Source: Alphaproteobacteria bacterium (lineage in GTDB: Bacteria > Myxococcota_A > UBA796 > CAJQPC01). Taken from it: a stretch of 64,000 nt of DNA. The stretch lies in contig JACKEV010000012.1 of NCBI GenBank assembly GCA_020632795.1, forward strand, positions 248,001 to 312,000. Direction: 5' to 3'. A program made the translations under genes and the position numbers. This document shows, one piece after another, positions 33,343 to 41,291 of the stretch (position 1 is its first letter; the number at the start of each line of letters is the position of its first letter). The notes under the pieces are model-generated. The model saw nothing but the letters and a program-made list of their open reading frames with translations. It had not been told where the DNA came from and did not search any database.

Positions 33343-34314
33343 TCAGATCAGCTCGGCGGTCTCCACCCGCGCGCGCAGGTGGCCGCGCCGCTTCTCCAGG
33401 AACCAGGGGTCCAGCCCGGCGGCCTCGATCTCCTTGCGCACCCGCAGCACCAGGACGTTGAGGCTGTTGGCGGGGTTGGCGGGCTCCAGGCGGCCCCAGA
33501 TGCCCGTGATCAGGGCGTCGTCGCTGCACCACCCCCGCAGCGGCGGCGGCTGGGTGGCGTCGTCGAGGTGCTGGCGGGCCAGCAGGAAGAGCAGGGTGGC
33601 GCGGTTGTCGGCGGTGACCCGGTGGCTGCGCCCGGCCCGCAGGTCGGTGACCGCGGCCTCCGGGCCACGGACGCCGTCGAGGGTGGCCTCCAGCCGGTAG
33701 GGGTAGCAGGTGGGGTCCAATTCCTGGGTGGCGGTGCGCGCGTCGTCGGGCAGGTGCAGGCGGAACCGTCGCCCCCCGACCGCGAACACCTCCCCGGCGC
33801 GCAGCTCGTTGTCCTGGCCGTCGCTGCCCAGGCGCACCTCGCCGGTGGGGTGCAGCAGCAGCACGGCGCGGGGCGCGTCGGGCAGGACGATGTCGGCGTC
33901 GGGGCTGCCCCCGAGCACGAAACGATCCGCCTGGAGCGCGTAGCGCAGCCCGGCCTCCAGATCCTCCACCAGCGGGCGCGGCGCGGCGATGGCGCTGGTG
34001 GCGCTGCCGATGACCCGCAGCCGCACGGAGCTGCCCAGGGTCAGCTCGTCACCCACCGACAGGGAGACGACGCCCTCCAGGCTCGTCCCGCGGAGCGACG
34101 TGCCGTTCCGGCTGCGCAGATCCTCGGCGAACAGGCGACCCTGGGCGACCCAGACGCTCAGGTGCCGGTTGGAGATGGTCGGATCGTCGAGCACCACGTC
34201 GCACACCTGCGCGCGGCCCAGGTAGATCGGGCGCGATCCAACACGCAGCCGCCGCGGCTCGATGTCCGGCAGCAGGAGCTGCAGCTCAAAGTCCCATCGT
34301 TCAGGCTCGGTCAC
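33343..34314 (-). CDS. FHA-domain protein with C-terminal winged-helix-like region
   Basis: 323 residues. An N-terminal FHA domain (about 28-95) has the phosphothreonine-binding pattern LGRAQVCDVVLDDPTISNRH and RSRNGTSLRG. A second FHA-like segment follows (FVLGGSPDADIVLPD ... VFAVGGRRFRLHLP) but lacks the Ser/His/Asn ligands. The C-terminus (ITGIWGRLEPANPANSLNVL, VLRVRKEIEAAGLDPWFLEK, RRGHLRARV) resembles the OmpR-type winged helix. A regulator that recognises kinase-phosphorylated threonine is the natural reading. It faces the kinase operon tail-to-tail, with 12 bases between the stops. Confidence 0.75.
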   Translation of the reverse strand: MTEPERWDFELQLLLPDIEPRRLRVGSRPIYLGRAQVCDVVLDDPTISNRHLSVWVAQGRLFAEDLRSRNGTSLRGTSLEGVVSLSVGDELTLGSSVRLRVIGSATSAIAAPRPLVEDLEAGLRYALQADRFVLGGSPDADIVLPDAPRAVLLLHPTGEVRLGSDGQDNELRAGEVFAVGGRRFRLHLPDDARTATQELDPTCYPYRLEATLDGVRGPEAAVTDLRAGRSHRVTADNRATLLFLLARQHLDDATQPPPLRGWCSDDALITGIWGRLEPANPANSLNVLVLRVRKEIEAAGLDPWFLEKRRGHLRARVETAELI

Positions 34315-34323
34315 GCCGAGAGT

Positions 34324-34869
34324 CTATCTCGCGTTCGCCTGATTGCGAGCGCCTTGGGCGGTGACGCCCACCTCCAGCAGGATCCGGGCCTTGACGTCGG
34401 TGTCGACGTCGGGGCGATGGCCGGACACGTCGGTGGTGATGGTCATCGACTCGCTGACCGCGTACTCGGTCAGGTCGACCTCCTCGATCGTCATGACCAC
34501 CAGAGCCTCGCCCTCCGGGAAACCCGGCGCGGTGGCCACCCGGACCTCGTCCAGGCCGGGGGCCTCGACATAGATGTCCAGGGCGTCCAGGAAGGAGAGG
34601 TCCGCGCCCTGCGGCGCGACCGCCTCCAGTTCGAACTCGGTCAGGCGCACGTCCTGGATGTCGCCGGGGGACACGCCCTGGTTCCGCAGCTCCTGGCTGT
34701 CGGTGATGTCCATGTTCAGGAAGTCCCCGAAGCCCAGCCCGCCCGCGAGGTTCTCGATGATCGAGCCCTGCTCGACGGTGGTGGTCGACTCGAACGGCAC
34801 GTCGATGGTGAGCAGGCTGCCGTTGCAGCCGGCGAGCATCAGGGCGAGGGGCAGCAGGCGAGGGGACAT
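34324..34869 (-). CDS. Hypothetical lipoprotein
   Basis: 181 residues with a lipoprotein signal (MSPRLLPLALMLAGCNGSLL, lipobox LAGC) and GGAGG upstream. The mature part is acidic and strand-rich (IQDVRLTEFELEAVAPQGAD, LDALDIYVEAPG, ALVVMTIEEVDLTEYAV) and has no cysteine besides the lipid-modified one. Its composition recalls small envelope lipoproteins of unknown function found in related genomes. It is 9 bases upstream of the FHA gene on the same strand, so they may be co-transcribed. Confidence 0.65.
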   Translation of the reverse strand: MSPRLLPLALMLAGCNGSLLTIDVPFESTTTVEQGSIIENLAGGLGFGDFLNMDITDSQELRNQGVSPGDIQDVRLTEFELEAVAPQGADLSFLDALDIYVEAPGLDEVRVATAPGFPEGEALVVMTIEEVDLTEYAVSESMTITTDVSGHRPDVDTDVKARILLEVGVTAQGARNQANAR

Positions 34870-34899
34870 CCAACCTCCGGGAGCGGTGATGTCCCCAAC

Positions 34900-35874
34900 T
34901 TAACTGATGGACAGGTGATCTGTGGCCCCTGCGTCTGCGGCCTGTACGAGGCGTGTAAGCAGGGCGCGGGCGTCCTCGACCCGGTGCAGCCACGGGCCGG
35001 TCGGTGCGAGGGGAGCCATCGTCCGAAAGCGCGATGACCAGCGCATCATCACATGGTCCATCTCCGCGATCAGCGCGGGCACGCGCGCATAGTGGGCGGC
35101 GGCGCTCAAGAGCCCCTCGATGCGCTGGGCCCGGCGGCCGAAGCCCTGGGCCAGCTCGGCCTGCCGACCCACCGCGGTCAGGGCGGAGAGGGTCCACATC
35201 CCCCCGGCGAAGGCAGGAACCGCCAGGTGGGCGCCGACACGGCGCAGGCCGGCCTTGGGATCGTCGAGCACGGCGGGGGCCTGGGGCAGGGACCAGTCGG
35301 GCAGGGGGCCCTCCCGCATCCCGGCGATCAGCTCCAGGGCGAGCCCGGCAGCGGTGGCGTACAGGGGGGCGCGGGCGTCCTCCAGGGCGATGATGAGCGC
35401 GGGCAGCCAGGGCAGGAGCTGGCCGTCGATGAGGGCGGCGGCGTGGGCGCGCACGCGCTTCGCGATGTCGGGGCGGCCGTCGCGCCAGGCGTCGGCCTCG
35501 GCCCCGCACAGGAAGGCCAGGGCCGCCAGCAGGGCGCCGAGGTGGTCGGGCTCCACCCCCAGGGGGGCCGGGTCGAAGCCCGCCTGCGCCATCGCCTCCC
35601 GGGCGGCGTCGGCGTGGGCGCCGCCCAGGGTGGCCCGCGCCCCCAGGAACACCGAGGCGAAGGGGAAGACCTCCATCGACAGGGCGCGGTGGTGCTCGGC
35701 GGCGGCCACCTCGGGGTCACCGGGCACGAACGGGGCCAGCGCCTCGACCGCGCGCAGGGCGTCGACCCGCGTGGGCCCCTCCCGGAAGAGCGCGCCGATG
35801 AGGTCGAGGGCGCGACCCCGGGCCAGGGCCAGGGCGCGGGGGTCCTGCAGCGGGTCAGCGTCCAAAGGGCTCAT
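34900..35874 (-). CDS. TorD/DmsD-family molybdoenzyme chaperone-like protein
   Basis: 324 residues, all-helical. The central pattern EVFPFASVFLGARATLGGAH, then AGFDPAPLGVEPDHLGALLA and LAFLCG, matches the conserved region of TorD/NarJ-type chaperones: the P-x-x-S-V-F block and the E-P-D-H-L motif. These proteins hold molybdoenzymes for cofactor loading. At 324 residues it is longer than most, with an extra helical C-terminus. Its start overlaps the molybdoenzyme stop by 20 bases, which strongly supports the role. Confidence 0.75.
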   Translation of the reverse strand: MSPLDADPLQDPRALALARGRALDLIGALFREGPTRVDALRAVEALAPFVPGDPEVAAAEHHRALSMEVFPFASVFLGARATLGGAHADAAREAMAQAGFDPAPLGVEPDHLGALLAALAFLCGAEADAWRDGRPDIAKRVRAHAAALIDGQLLPWLPALIIALEDARAPLYATAAGLALELIAGMREGPLPDWSLPQAPAVLDDPKAGLRRVGAHLAVPAFAGGMWTLSALTAVGRQAELAQGFGRRAQRIEGLLSAAAHYARVPALIAEMDHVMMRWSSRFRTMAPLAPTGPWLHRVEDARALLTRLVQAADAGATDHLSIS

Positions 35875-38860
35875 CCGGCAGCTTGTAGGCCGCGCGCACC
35901 GGCTTCAGCGGGCGCTTGAGCCAGTAGGGGCGGCGGGTGCCGTCGGGGCTGTGGTCCACCGCCGAGCGGGTCAGGGCGTGCCACTCCCGGTAGACCGCCA
36001 TCGAGCGGGTCGTGTCCACGAAGACGTCGCCGTGCTGCTCGCCGGGGCCGGCCTTGCGCACGCTGACCGCCTTCTGGAGCCAGCAGTGGGCCCCGCTGAC
36101 CGGGTCGGGCTGCACGCAGTGGGTGAGGTTCTGGTGCACGCCCACGTCGCTCCACCATACCCGGGCGGTGTCGGGGTCGGCGGTCTGGTGGCGGGTCGCG
36201 CCCTTGACGATGCGCAGGGTGTGGCCGCCCGCGCCGTCGTCGTGCAGGTCGGCCAGGGCGGTGGTGCCCCGGTTGCCGCCCGCGTCGTCCCGGAGCCGCC
36301 AGCGGCCCAGGTGGTGGCTCATCGCGATGATGCCGGGCTTGATGCCCTCGGTCACCCAGACCTTGTCCACGAACCAGCCGATGCGGGTCTCCACCCGCAG
36401 CAGGTCCCCGGTCTCCACCCCGACGCGCCGGGCGTCCACGGGGTTCATCCACACCGGGTTGGCGTGGGAGATCTCGTAGAGCCACTTGCAGTTGGCCGAG
36501 CGGGTGTGGATGAGGGTGGGCAGCCGGAAGTTGGGGAGCAGGATCATCTCCCCGGCCGCCCGGTCGATCTGGTCGGGGGCGACGTGGCTGGGCAGGGTCC
36601 AGGGGATGGTGTACGCCAGCTCGGCCCAGCCCCAATCGCGCAGGGTGGGCGAGAAGAACTCCAGCTTGCCGCTGGGGGTGCCGAAGCCGGCGCGGACGGT
36701 GCCCTCGATGTCCACGCCGACCACGCCGCCGCCGGGGGCGACCAGGCGACCCTCGGCCTCGCGCTGCGCATCGGCGGGCGGGGTGCGCTCGGCCTCGTAG
36801 GGCACGTAGTTGGACGCCTTGACCTCGAAGGCGCCGTACTTTCGCATGTACGCCAGGGGAGAGAGCCCCTCGGCCTCGGCGGCCTCGGGAAGGCCGGGCA
36901 CGCTGTGCTCGAAGAGCCAGGCCCAGTACTCGTCCTGGGTGATCAGCTCGCCGGGGCGCTGGGGGCTCTCGACGTACTGGCGGACGCCCAGGGCGCCGTC
37001 GGGGTCCATGTGGCCGGTCAGCTCCACCCAGAACTCGCTCTCCTCCCAGACCTCGCCGGGGTTGGCTTCATAGGTGAAGCGCACCGGCTTGCCGGCCCGC
37101 TCCATGGCCACTCGGCGCACCGGCTGGCGGAAGCCCAGCCACATGCCGGCGTGGGTCTCCTGGCTCATCAGGTCGTGGCGCTCACCGCTGTGGCCCATCG
37201 GCAGGATGTAGTCGGCGAACCAGGCGGACTCGTTCCAGGTGGGGGTCAGGGCGACGTGGCACTTGACCTTGTCGGTGTCGCGCAGGGCGTCGAGCCAGGT
37301 GAAGCCGTCGGGGTTGATCCAGAGCGGGTTGTAGACCCGGGTGAAGTAGACGTCGACGTCGCCGCGACCCTCGGCCAGGAAGTGCGGGAGCAGGAAGCTC
37401 ATCTCGTACATCGCGAAGGGCCACTCGTGGGGCAGGTGCAGGTCCTGCCAGGCGTTGAACGGCGGCGGGGTGCGGTAGGGCTGCGGGACGAACTTGTTCC
37501 AGGCGTTGAGGCTGGTGCCGCCCTTCGTGCCCACGCTGCCGGTGAGCACGTTGAGGAAGAACAGGCAGCGGGCCACCTGCCAGCCGCCCCGGTTGCCCAT
37601 CGACGCGCTGCGCCAGACGTGGGCGGCGACCCGGTCTCCGGCCTCGGCGACCGCGCGGGCGGTGGCCTCGATGCGGTCGATGGGGACCTGGCTCTCGGCG
37701 GCGGCGCGCTCGAAGGTGTAGCCGGCGTAGAGCGCCTTCAAGGCCGCGTCGAACTGCTCGAAGCGGGGCGCCTCGCCCTCGGCGGGCAGGGCGGCCAGGG
37801 CCGCTGCCTTCTGGTCGGGGGGCAGGTCGCTGGCCTCGATCTGCGGCCGGGCCTCGGTCAGGAAGGTGCGCCAGTTCACCCAGCGGCGCACGAAGTCGGC
37901 GTTGTAGAGGTCGTTCTGCAGCAGGTGGTTGGCCACGGCCAGCAGCACCGTCGCCTCGCTGCCCGGCCAGGTGGGCAGCCAGACGTCGCTCTTGGCGGCG
38001 GTGTTGGAGAGGCGCGGGTCGAAGGTGATGATCTTCGCCCCGTTCATCTTGGCCTCGATGATGCGCTGGGCGTGGGGGTTGAAGTAGTGGCCGGTCTCCA
38101 GGTGGCTGGAGACGAGCAGGATGACCCGGGCGTTGGCGTGGTCGGGGCTGGGGCGGTCGCCCGCGGACCACAGGAAGTACCCGGCGCGGGCGGCGGCGGA
38201 GCAGATGTTGGTGTGGCTGTTGTGGCCGTCCACGCCCCAGGACTGGATGATCCGGTTGGTGTAGTGGTCCTCTCCGGGGCGGCCGACGTGGTACATGATG
38301 CCGTCGCGGCGGCGCTGGCGGCTCTCCCGCATCTTCTCGGCGATCTCGGTGAGGGCCTCCTCCCAGGAGATGCGCTTCCACTGGCCCGCGCCCCGCTCGC
38401 CCACCCGCTTGAGGGGGTAGAGGATGCGCTCGGGGTCGTAGATCTGGTTGTGGGTGGCCGGGCCCTTGGCGCAGTTGCGGCCCCGGCTGCCGGGGTGGTG
38501 GGGGTTGCCCTCAAACTTGCGGATCTGGAAGGTGGAGGTGTCCACGTAGGCCAGCAGGCCGCAGGCGCTCTCGCAGTTGAAGCAGATGGTGGGGACCAGG
38601 GTGTAGCGCCGGGCGACCCGGCGGGGCCAGGCCCTGCCGTCGTACTCCACCCAGTCGTCCCAGCGATCAGCGGGGGGGTAGCTGGACATCCGGCCGTCGG
38701 GGTGGCGGACGTGGGTGAGGTCCTCGGGCTTCTGGTTGACCTCGCCGAAGTCCGGCGGGGCCATACGGTCCTCGGCGGGGGGGCTGGCCTGGGGAAGCTC
38801 GCGCTGGAGCCCGAGCATGGCGCGGAGGAGCTGGGTGAGCGGCGCGCTGGCGGTGGTCAT
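35855..38860 (-). CDS. Molybdopterin (bis-MGD) oxidoreductase catalytic subunit
   Basis: 1001 residues, DMSO-reductase superfamily. The N-terminal 4Fe-4S site is Cys93-x2-Cys96-x3-Cys100 and Cys130 (GRNCAKG). The bis-MGD binding blocks include MYHVGRPGEDHY, VILLVSSHLETGHYFN and IITFDPRLSNTAAKSDVWLP. Cys220 (HTNICSAAARAG) lies where the metal-ligating residue usually sits. There is no twin-arginine leader: the start MTTASAPLTQLLRAMLGLQ has none. The enzyme therefore probably stays in the cytoplasm, as in SoeA sulfite dehydrogenase and unlike DmsA or PsrA. Together with the Fe-S/NrfD fusion it should exchange electrons with the quinone pool. The substrate is not decidable. Confidence 0.85.
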   Translation of the reverse strand: MTTASAPLTQLLRAMLGLQRELPQASPPAEDRMAPPDFGEVNQKPEDLTHVRHPDGRMSSYPPADRWDDWVEYDGRAWPRRVARRYTLVPTICFNCESACGLLAYVDTSTFQIRKFEGNPHHPGSRGRNCAKGPATHNQIYDPERILYPLKRVGERGAGQWKRISWEEALTEIAEKMRESRQRRRDGIMYHVGRPGEDHYTNRIIQSWGVDGHNSHTNICSAAARAGYFLWSAGDRPSPDHANARVILLVSSHLETGHYFNPHAQRIIEAKMNGAKIITFDPRLSNTAAKSDVWLPTWPGSEATVLLAVANHLLQNDLYNADFVRRWVNWRTFLTEARPQIEASDLPPDQKAAALAALPAEGEAPRFEQFDAALKALYAGYTFERAAAESQVPIDRIEATARAVAEAGDRVAAHVWRSASMGNRGGWQVARCLFFLNVLTGSVGTKGGTSLNAWNKFVPQPYRTPPPFNAWQDLHLPHEWPFAMYEMSFLLPHFLAEGRGDVDVYFTRVYNPLWINPDGFTWLDALRDTDKVKCHVALTPTWNESAWFADYILPMGHSGERHDLMSQETHAGMWLGFRQPVRRVAMERAGKPVRFTYEANPGEVWEESEFWVELTGHMDPDGALGVRQYVESPQRPGELITQDEYWAWLFEHSVPGLPEAAEAEGLSPLAYMRKYGAFEVKASNYVPYEAERTPPADAQREAEGRLVAPGGGVVGVDIEGTVRAGFGTPSGKLEFFSPTLRDWGWAELAYTIPWTLPSHVAPDQIDRAAGEMILLPNFRLPTLIHTRSANCKWLYEISHANPVWMNPVDARRVGVETGDLLRVETRIGWFVDKVWVTEGIKPGIIAMSHHLGRWRLRDDAGGNRGTTALADLHDDGAGGHTLRIVKGATRHQTADPDTARVWWSDVGVHQNLTHCVQPDPVSGAHCWLQKAVSVRKAGPGEQHGDVFVDTTRSMAVYREWHALTRSAVDHSPDGTRRPYWLKRPLKPVRAAYKLPDEPFGR

Positions 38861-38869
38861 GGGCTCGTC

Positions 38870-40510
38870 CTAGCTGTTGGGGATGTCCTGGGGGGCCATG
38901 ACGAAGGCGTACTCGTAGAAGTACATGCCCGCGATGGCAGCGGCGGCGGCGATGGCGGCGGGCACAGGCCCCCCGACGGCGAGCAGGGCGAGGGGCAGCA
39001 CGTGCCCCAGCGCGACCGCCCCGCCCCAGAAGTGCTGCCGGTAGCGGCCGTGGGTGATGTCGTGGGCGGCGCGGGCAGCCAGCTCGCTGGCGTGGGGGAC
39101 CCCCAGCTCGCCGAGCAGCACCATGAACAGATCCGCGACCAGGCCCGCCGTGAAGGCGATCCGCCCGGCGGCCACCAGCTCGGGGCTCAGGGGGGCGATG
39201 AGGTCGAGGAAGACCAGCTCCGCGCCCCCCAGGGTGATGGCCTGGACCAGCAGGTGCGGGGGCAGCAGGGGGCTCTGCCACAGGTCCCGGCCCTCGGCCT
39301 GGGCGAACAGGAAGGCGGTGTAGATGGCCCCGCCGACGGCCAGGGGCAGGGTGAGGCCGGCCAGCCAGGGGCGGGCGCCCGCCACGCTGCTCTCCATGAT
39401 CAGGCCCAGGTTGGCGCCCAGCTCAGCCGCCCACCACAGGCCCGCCAGGGTGGAGAAGCCCACCAGGATGAAGGCGCCTCGGGTCAGCCAGCTCGCCCAC
39501 TGGGGGCGGAAGAGGATGCGCAGGAAGCGCTCGGGGCGCTCCAGATCATAGACCAGCAGCCCGGTGGTGACGCCGAGCATCAGGAGCGCGGGCAGGCCTG
39601 CCCAGGCCACGTCCGCGCCAGAGACCGGGAACCAGCCCAACATCGCCCCGGCGGCCAGCAGCAGGAACACCCCCGCACCGATGCCCTTGGTGACGAGGTA
39701 GGCGGGCACCGGCCAGTGCCAGGGCACCTGATGCTGGGCGTTGTAGGCGAGCTGCACCATCTGCCCGGCCTGGCGGCCCGCGCTGACCCGGATGGGGCTG
39801 GGCGGCGTGCCCTGGGCCCGGGGCGTGCGGATGGGGCTGCCCGAGGGGGAGACCTTCAGGGGGGCGGGGTCGTCAGGGTCGACGGAGACCTCGAAGGCGG
39901 CCTCACCCACGACCTCGGTGAACATCATGGCGTCGGGCCTGGGCGCGGCGGTGGGGTGCAGGTTGGCGTCGTGGCCGTCGATGTAGAAGGTCTTGGGGGC
40001 GGTGCCCTGCTCGGGCTTGCGCACGCTGACCGGGTGCTTCGCCAGGGCGCGGGCGATCTCGGAGGTCGGGTCGTCGAGGTCTCCGGCGAGGATGGCGTGC
40101 TCCGGGCAGACGACCACGCAGGCGGGCTCCAGCCCGGTCTCGACCCGGTGGGCGCAGAAGTGGCACTTCGCGGCGGTGGACGTGTCCGGGTCGATGTAGA
40201 TGGCGTCGTAGGGGCAGGCCTGCATGCACGCCTTGCAGCCGATGCAGGCGTCGCCGTCGAACTCCACGATGCCGTTGTCCCGCTGGGACATCGCGGTGAC
40301 CGGGCAGATGCGCACGCAGGGCGGGTTCTCGCAGTGGTTGCAGCGGGTGACCTGGAAGTTGCGGGTGACGTCGGGGTAGACGCCCACCTCCGTGGTCTTC
40401 ACCCAGGTCCGGTAGACCCCGAGGGGGACCTGGTTCTCGCTCTTGCAGGCGGTCGAGCAGGCGTGGCAGCCGATGCACTTCCGGTTGTCGATGAGGAAGC
40501 CGTAGTTCAT
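38870..40510 (-). CDS. DmsB-type ferredoxin fused to NrfD-type membrane subunit
   Basis: 546 residues that join two proteins usually encoded separately. Residues 1-190 form a DmsB/NrfC-like electron-transfer unit with four Cys groups: CIGCHACSTAC, CNHCENPPCVRIC, CIGCKACMQAC and CHFC with CVVVCP, enough for four 4Fe-4S clusters. After a linker of about 70 residues (APLKVSPSGSPIRTPRAQG) comes an NrfD/PsrC-like membrane part with about eight helices, beginning near WPVPAYLVTKGIGAGVFLLL. NrfD subunits bind quinone. A GGTGA site precedes the ATG. It is the first gene of the molybdoenzyme unit, 9 bases before the catalytic gene. Confidence 0.87.
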   Translation of the reverse strand: MNYGFLIDNRKCIGCHACSTACKSENQVPLGVYRTWVKTTEVGVYPDVTRNFQVTRCNHCENPPCVRICPVTAMSQRDNGIVEFDGDACIGCKACMQACPYDAIYIDPDTSTAAKCHFCAHRVETGLEPACVVVCPEHAILAGDLDDPTSEIARALAKHPVSVRKPEQGTAPKTFYIDGHDANLHPTAAPRPDAMMFTEVVGEAAFEVSVDPDDPAPLKVSPSGSPIRTPRAQGTPPSPIRVSAGRQAGQMVQLAYNAQHQVPWHWPVPAYLVTKGIGAGVFLLLAAGAMLGWFPVSGADVAWAGLPALLMLGVTTGLLVYDLERPERFLRILFRPQWASWLTRGAFILVGFSTLAGLWWAAELGANLGLIMESSVAGARPWLAGLTLPLAVGGAIYTAFLFAQAEGRDLWQSPLLPPHLLVQAITLGGAELVFLDLIAPLSPELVAAGRIAFTAGLVADLFMVLLGELGVPHASELAARAAHDITHGRYRQHFWGGAVALGHVLPLALLAVGGPVPAAIAAAAAIAGMYFYEYAFVMAPQDIPNS

Positions 40511-40725
40511 GAATCACCTGCAGGGGGTGTCTGCGGCGAGTATGCAACGGTCGGGCCAGGGTGGCGAAGGGGTGGTGGTGGGCCGATTTCGGGTCGTCCG
40601 TGATGGACGACATGATCTCGCAGGGCCGCGACAGACCATGTAGTTTGAGCGTTCAGCCCGTCTGAATCATCCGATACACCGTGAAACATGAACCATGATT
40701 GAAACATCACGGTTTCAATCGACGG
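40511..40725. promoter_or_regulatory. Upstream region of the molybdoenzyme unit
   Basis: 215 bases without a gene, less GC-rich than its surroundings at its right end. It holds the inverted repeat at 40697-40720 and a repeated GAAACAT string (40683-40689 and 40701-40707). A CATACT -10-like hexamer on the reverse strand near 40539-40545 has no good -35. The main promoter of the unit is expected here. Confidence 0.45.
40697..40720. promoter_or_regulatory. Perfect 9-bp inverted repeat, candidate operator
   Basis: GATTGAAAC and GTTTCAATC pair exactly across a 6-base spacer (ATCACG). The element is just beyond the stop of the 40726 gene and about 190 bp upstream of the Fe-S/NrfD start on the reverse strand. 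No T-run follows, so an operator is more likely than a terminator, though either is possible. Confidence 0.45.
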
Positions 40726-41187
40726 CTACTCTTCAGGCTCGAACACCTCGATCAACGCATAGTCCGACATGAAGCTGTACCCCGCCTCCCGCAGCGCCTG
40801 CTCCACCTGGGCGTTCACCGCCGCGCGGGGGGGCAGCGCCCAGCCCTCGACCGTCACGTCCTCGAAGGCGACCAACTCCTCGGGCTCGTACGGCGACGCG
40901 ACCATCACCCGGATCTCGGTGCTCATCGTGTCGCCGGGGGGGAACAGCGGGAACAGGTACCAGGTGCGCTCGGGGCGCATGAAGCGGGCGGGGCGGACCT
41001 GGGAGATGCGCCGGGCGTAGTGGGCCGTGCCCTTGACCCGCACCGCGTCGTGCTCGATGCGCACGTCGTCGACGCTGAGGTCCACGGGCTCGGGGTGGCC
41101 GTCGAAGGGGGGCAGGCGCGCGGTCCACAGCCAGAACAGGACGAGGGCCGCCGCCAGGAGGAGGAAGATCGGGACCAGCTTCTTCAT
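40726..41187 (-). CDS. Membrane-anchored hypothetical protein
   Basis: 153 residues. MKKLVPIFLLLAAALVLFWLW is a single N-terminal membrane anchor or uncleaved signal. The rest is a compact strand-rich domain with several aromatic residues (TWYLFPLFPPGD, MSTEIRVMVASPYEPEE, AGYSFMSDYALIEVFEPEE). No cysteines or known motifs are present. It precedes the molybdoenzyme unit on the same strand but is 215 bp from it, so a shared transcript is uncertain. Function unknown. Confidence 0.65.
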   Translation of the reverse strand: MKKLVPIFLLLAAALVLFWLWTARLPPFDGHPEPVDLSVDDVRIEHDAVRVKGTAHYARRISQVRPARFMRPERTWYLFPLFPPGDTMSTEIRVMVASPYEPEELVAFEDVTVEGWALPPRAAVNAQVEQALREAGYSFMSDYALIEVFEPEE

Positions 41188-41291
41188 GGGGTGTCCTTAT
41201 CGGCGTCGGCGCAGGGCGCCAGGGTGTCGGACCTGTCCGGCAGGCCCCGGTTCCGTTGCCGGGCCGCACGGGAGCCGCTACGCGAGCGGGT

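Noticed and set aside
35120..40603. 1827-residue forward open frame across the molybdoenzyme genes
   Set aside because: The reverse-strand genes are clearly real (Fe-S ligands, bis-MGD motifs, NrfD helices). The forward frame is repetitive Gly/Ala/Val/His without domains.
40697..40720. FNR or CRP site within the inverted repeat
   Set aside because: The half-sites do not match TTGAT or TGTGA with the required spacing.
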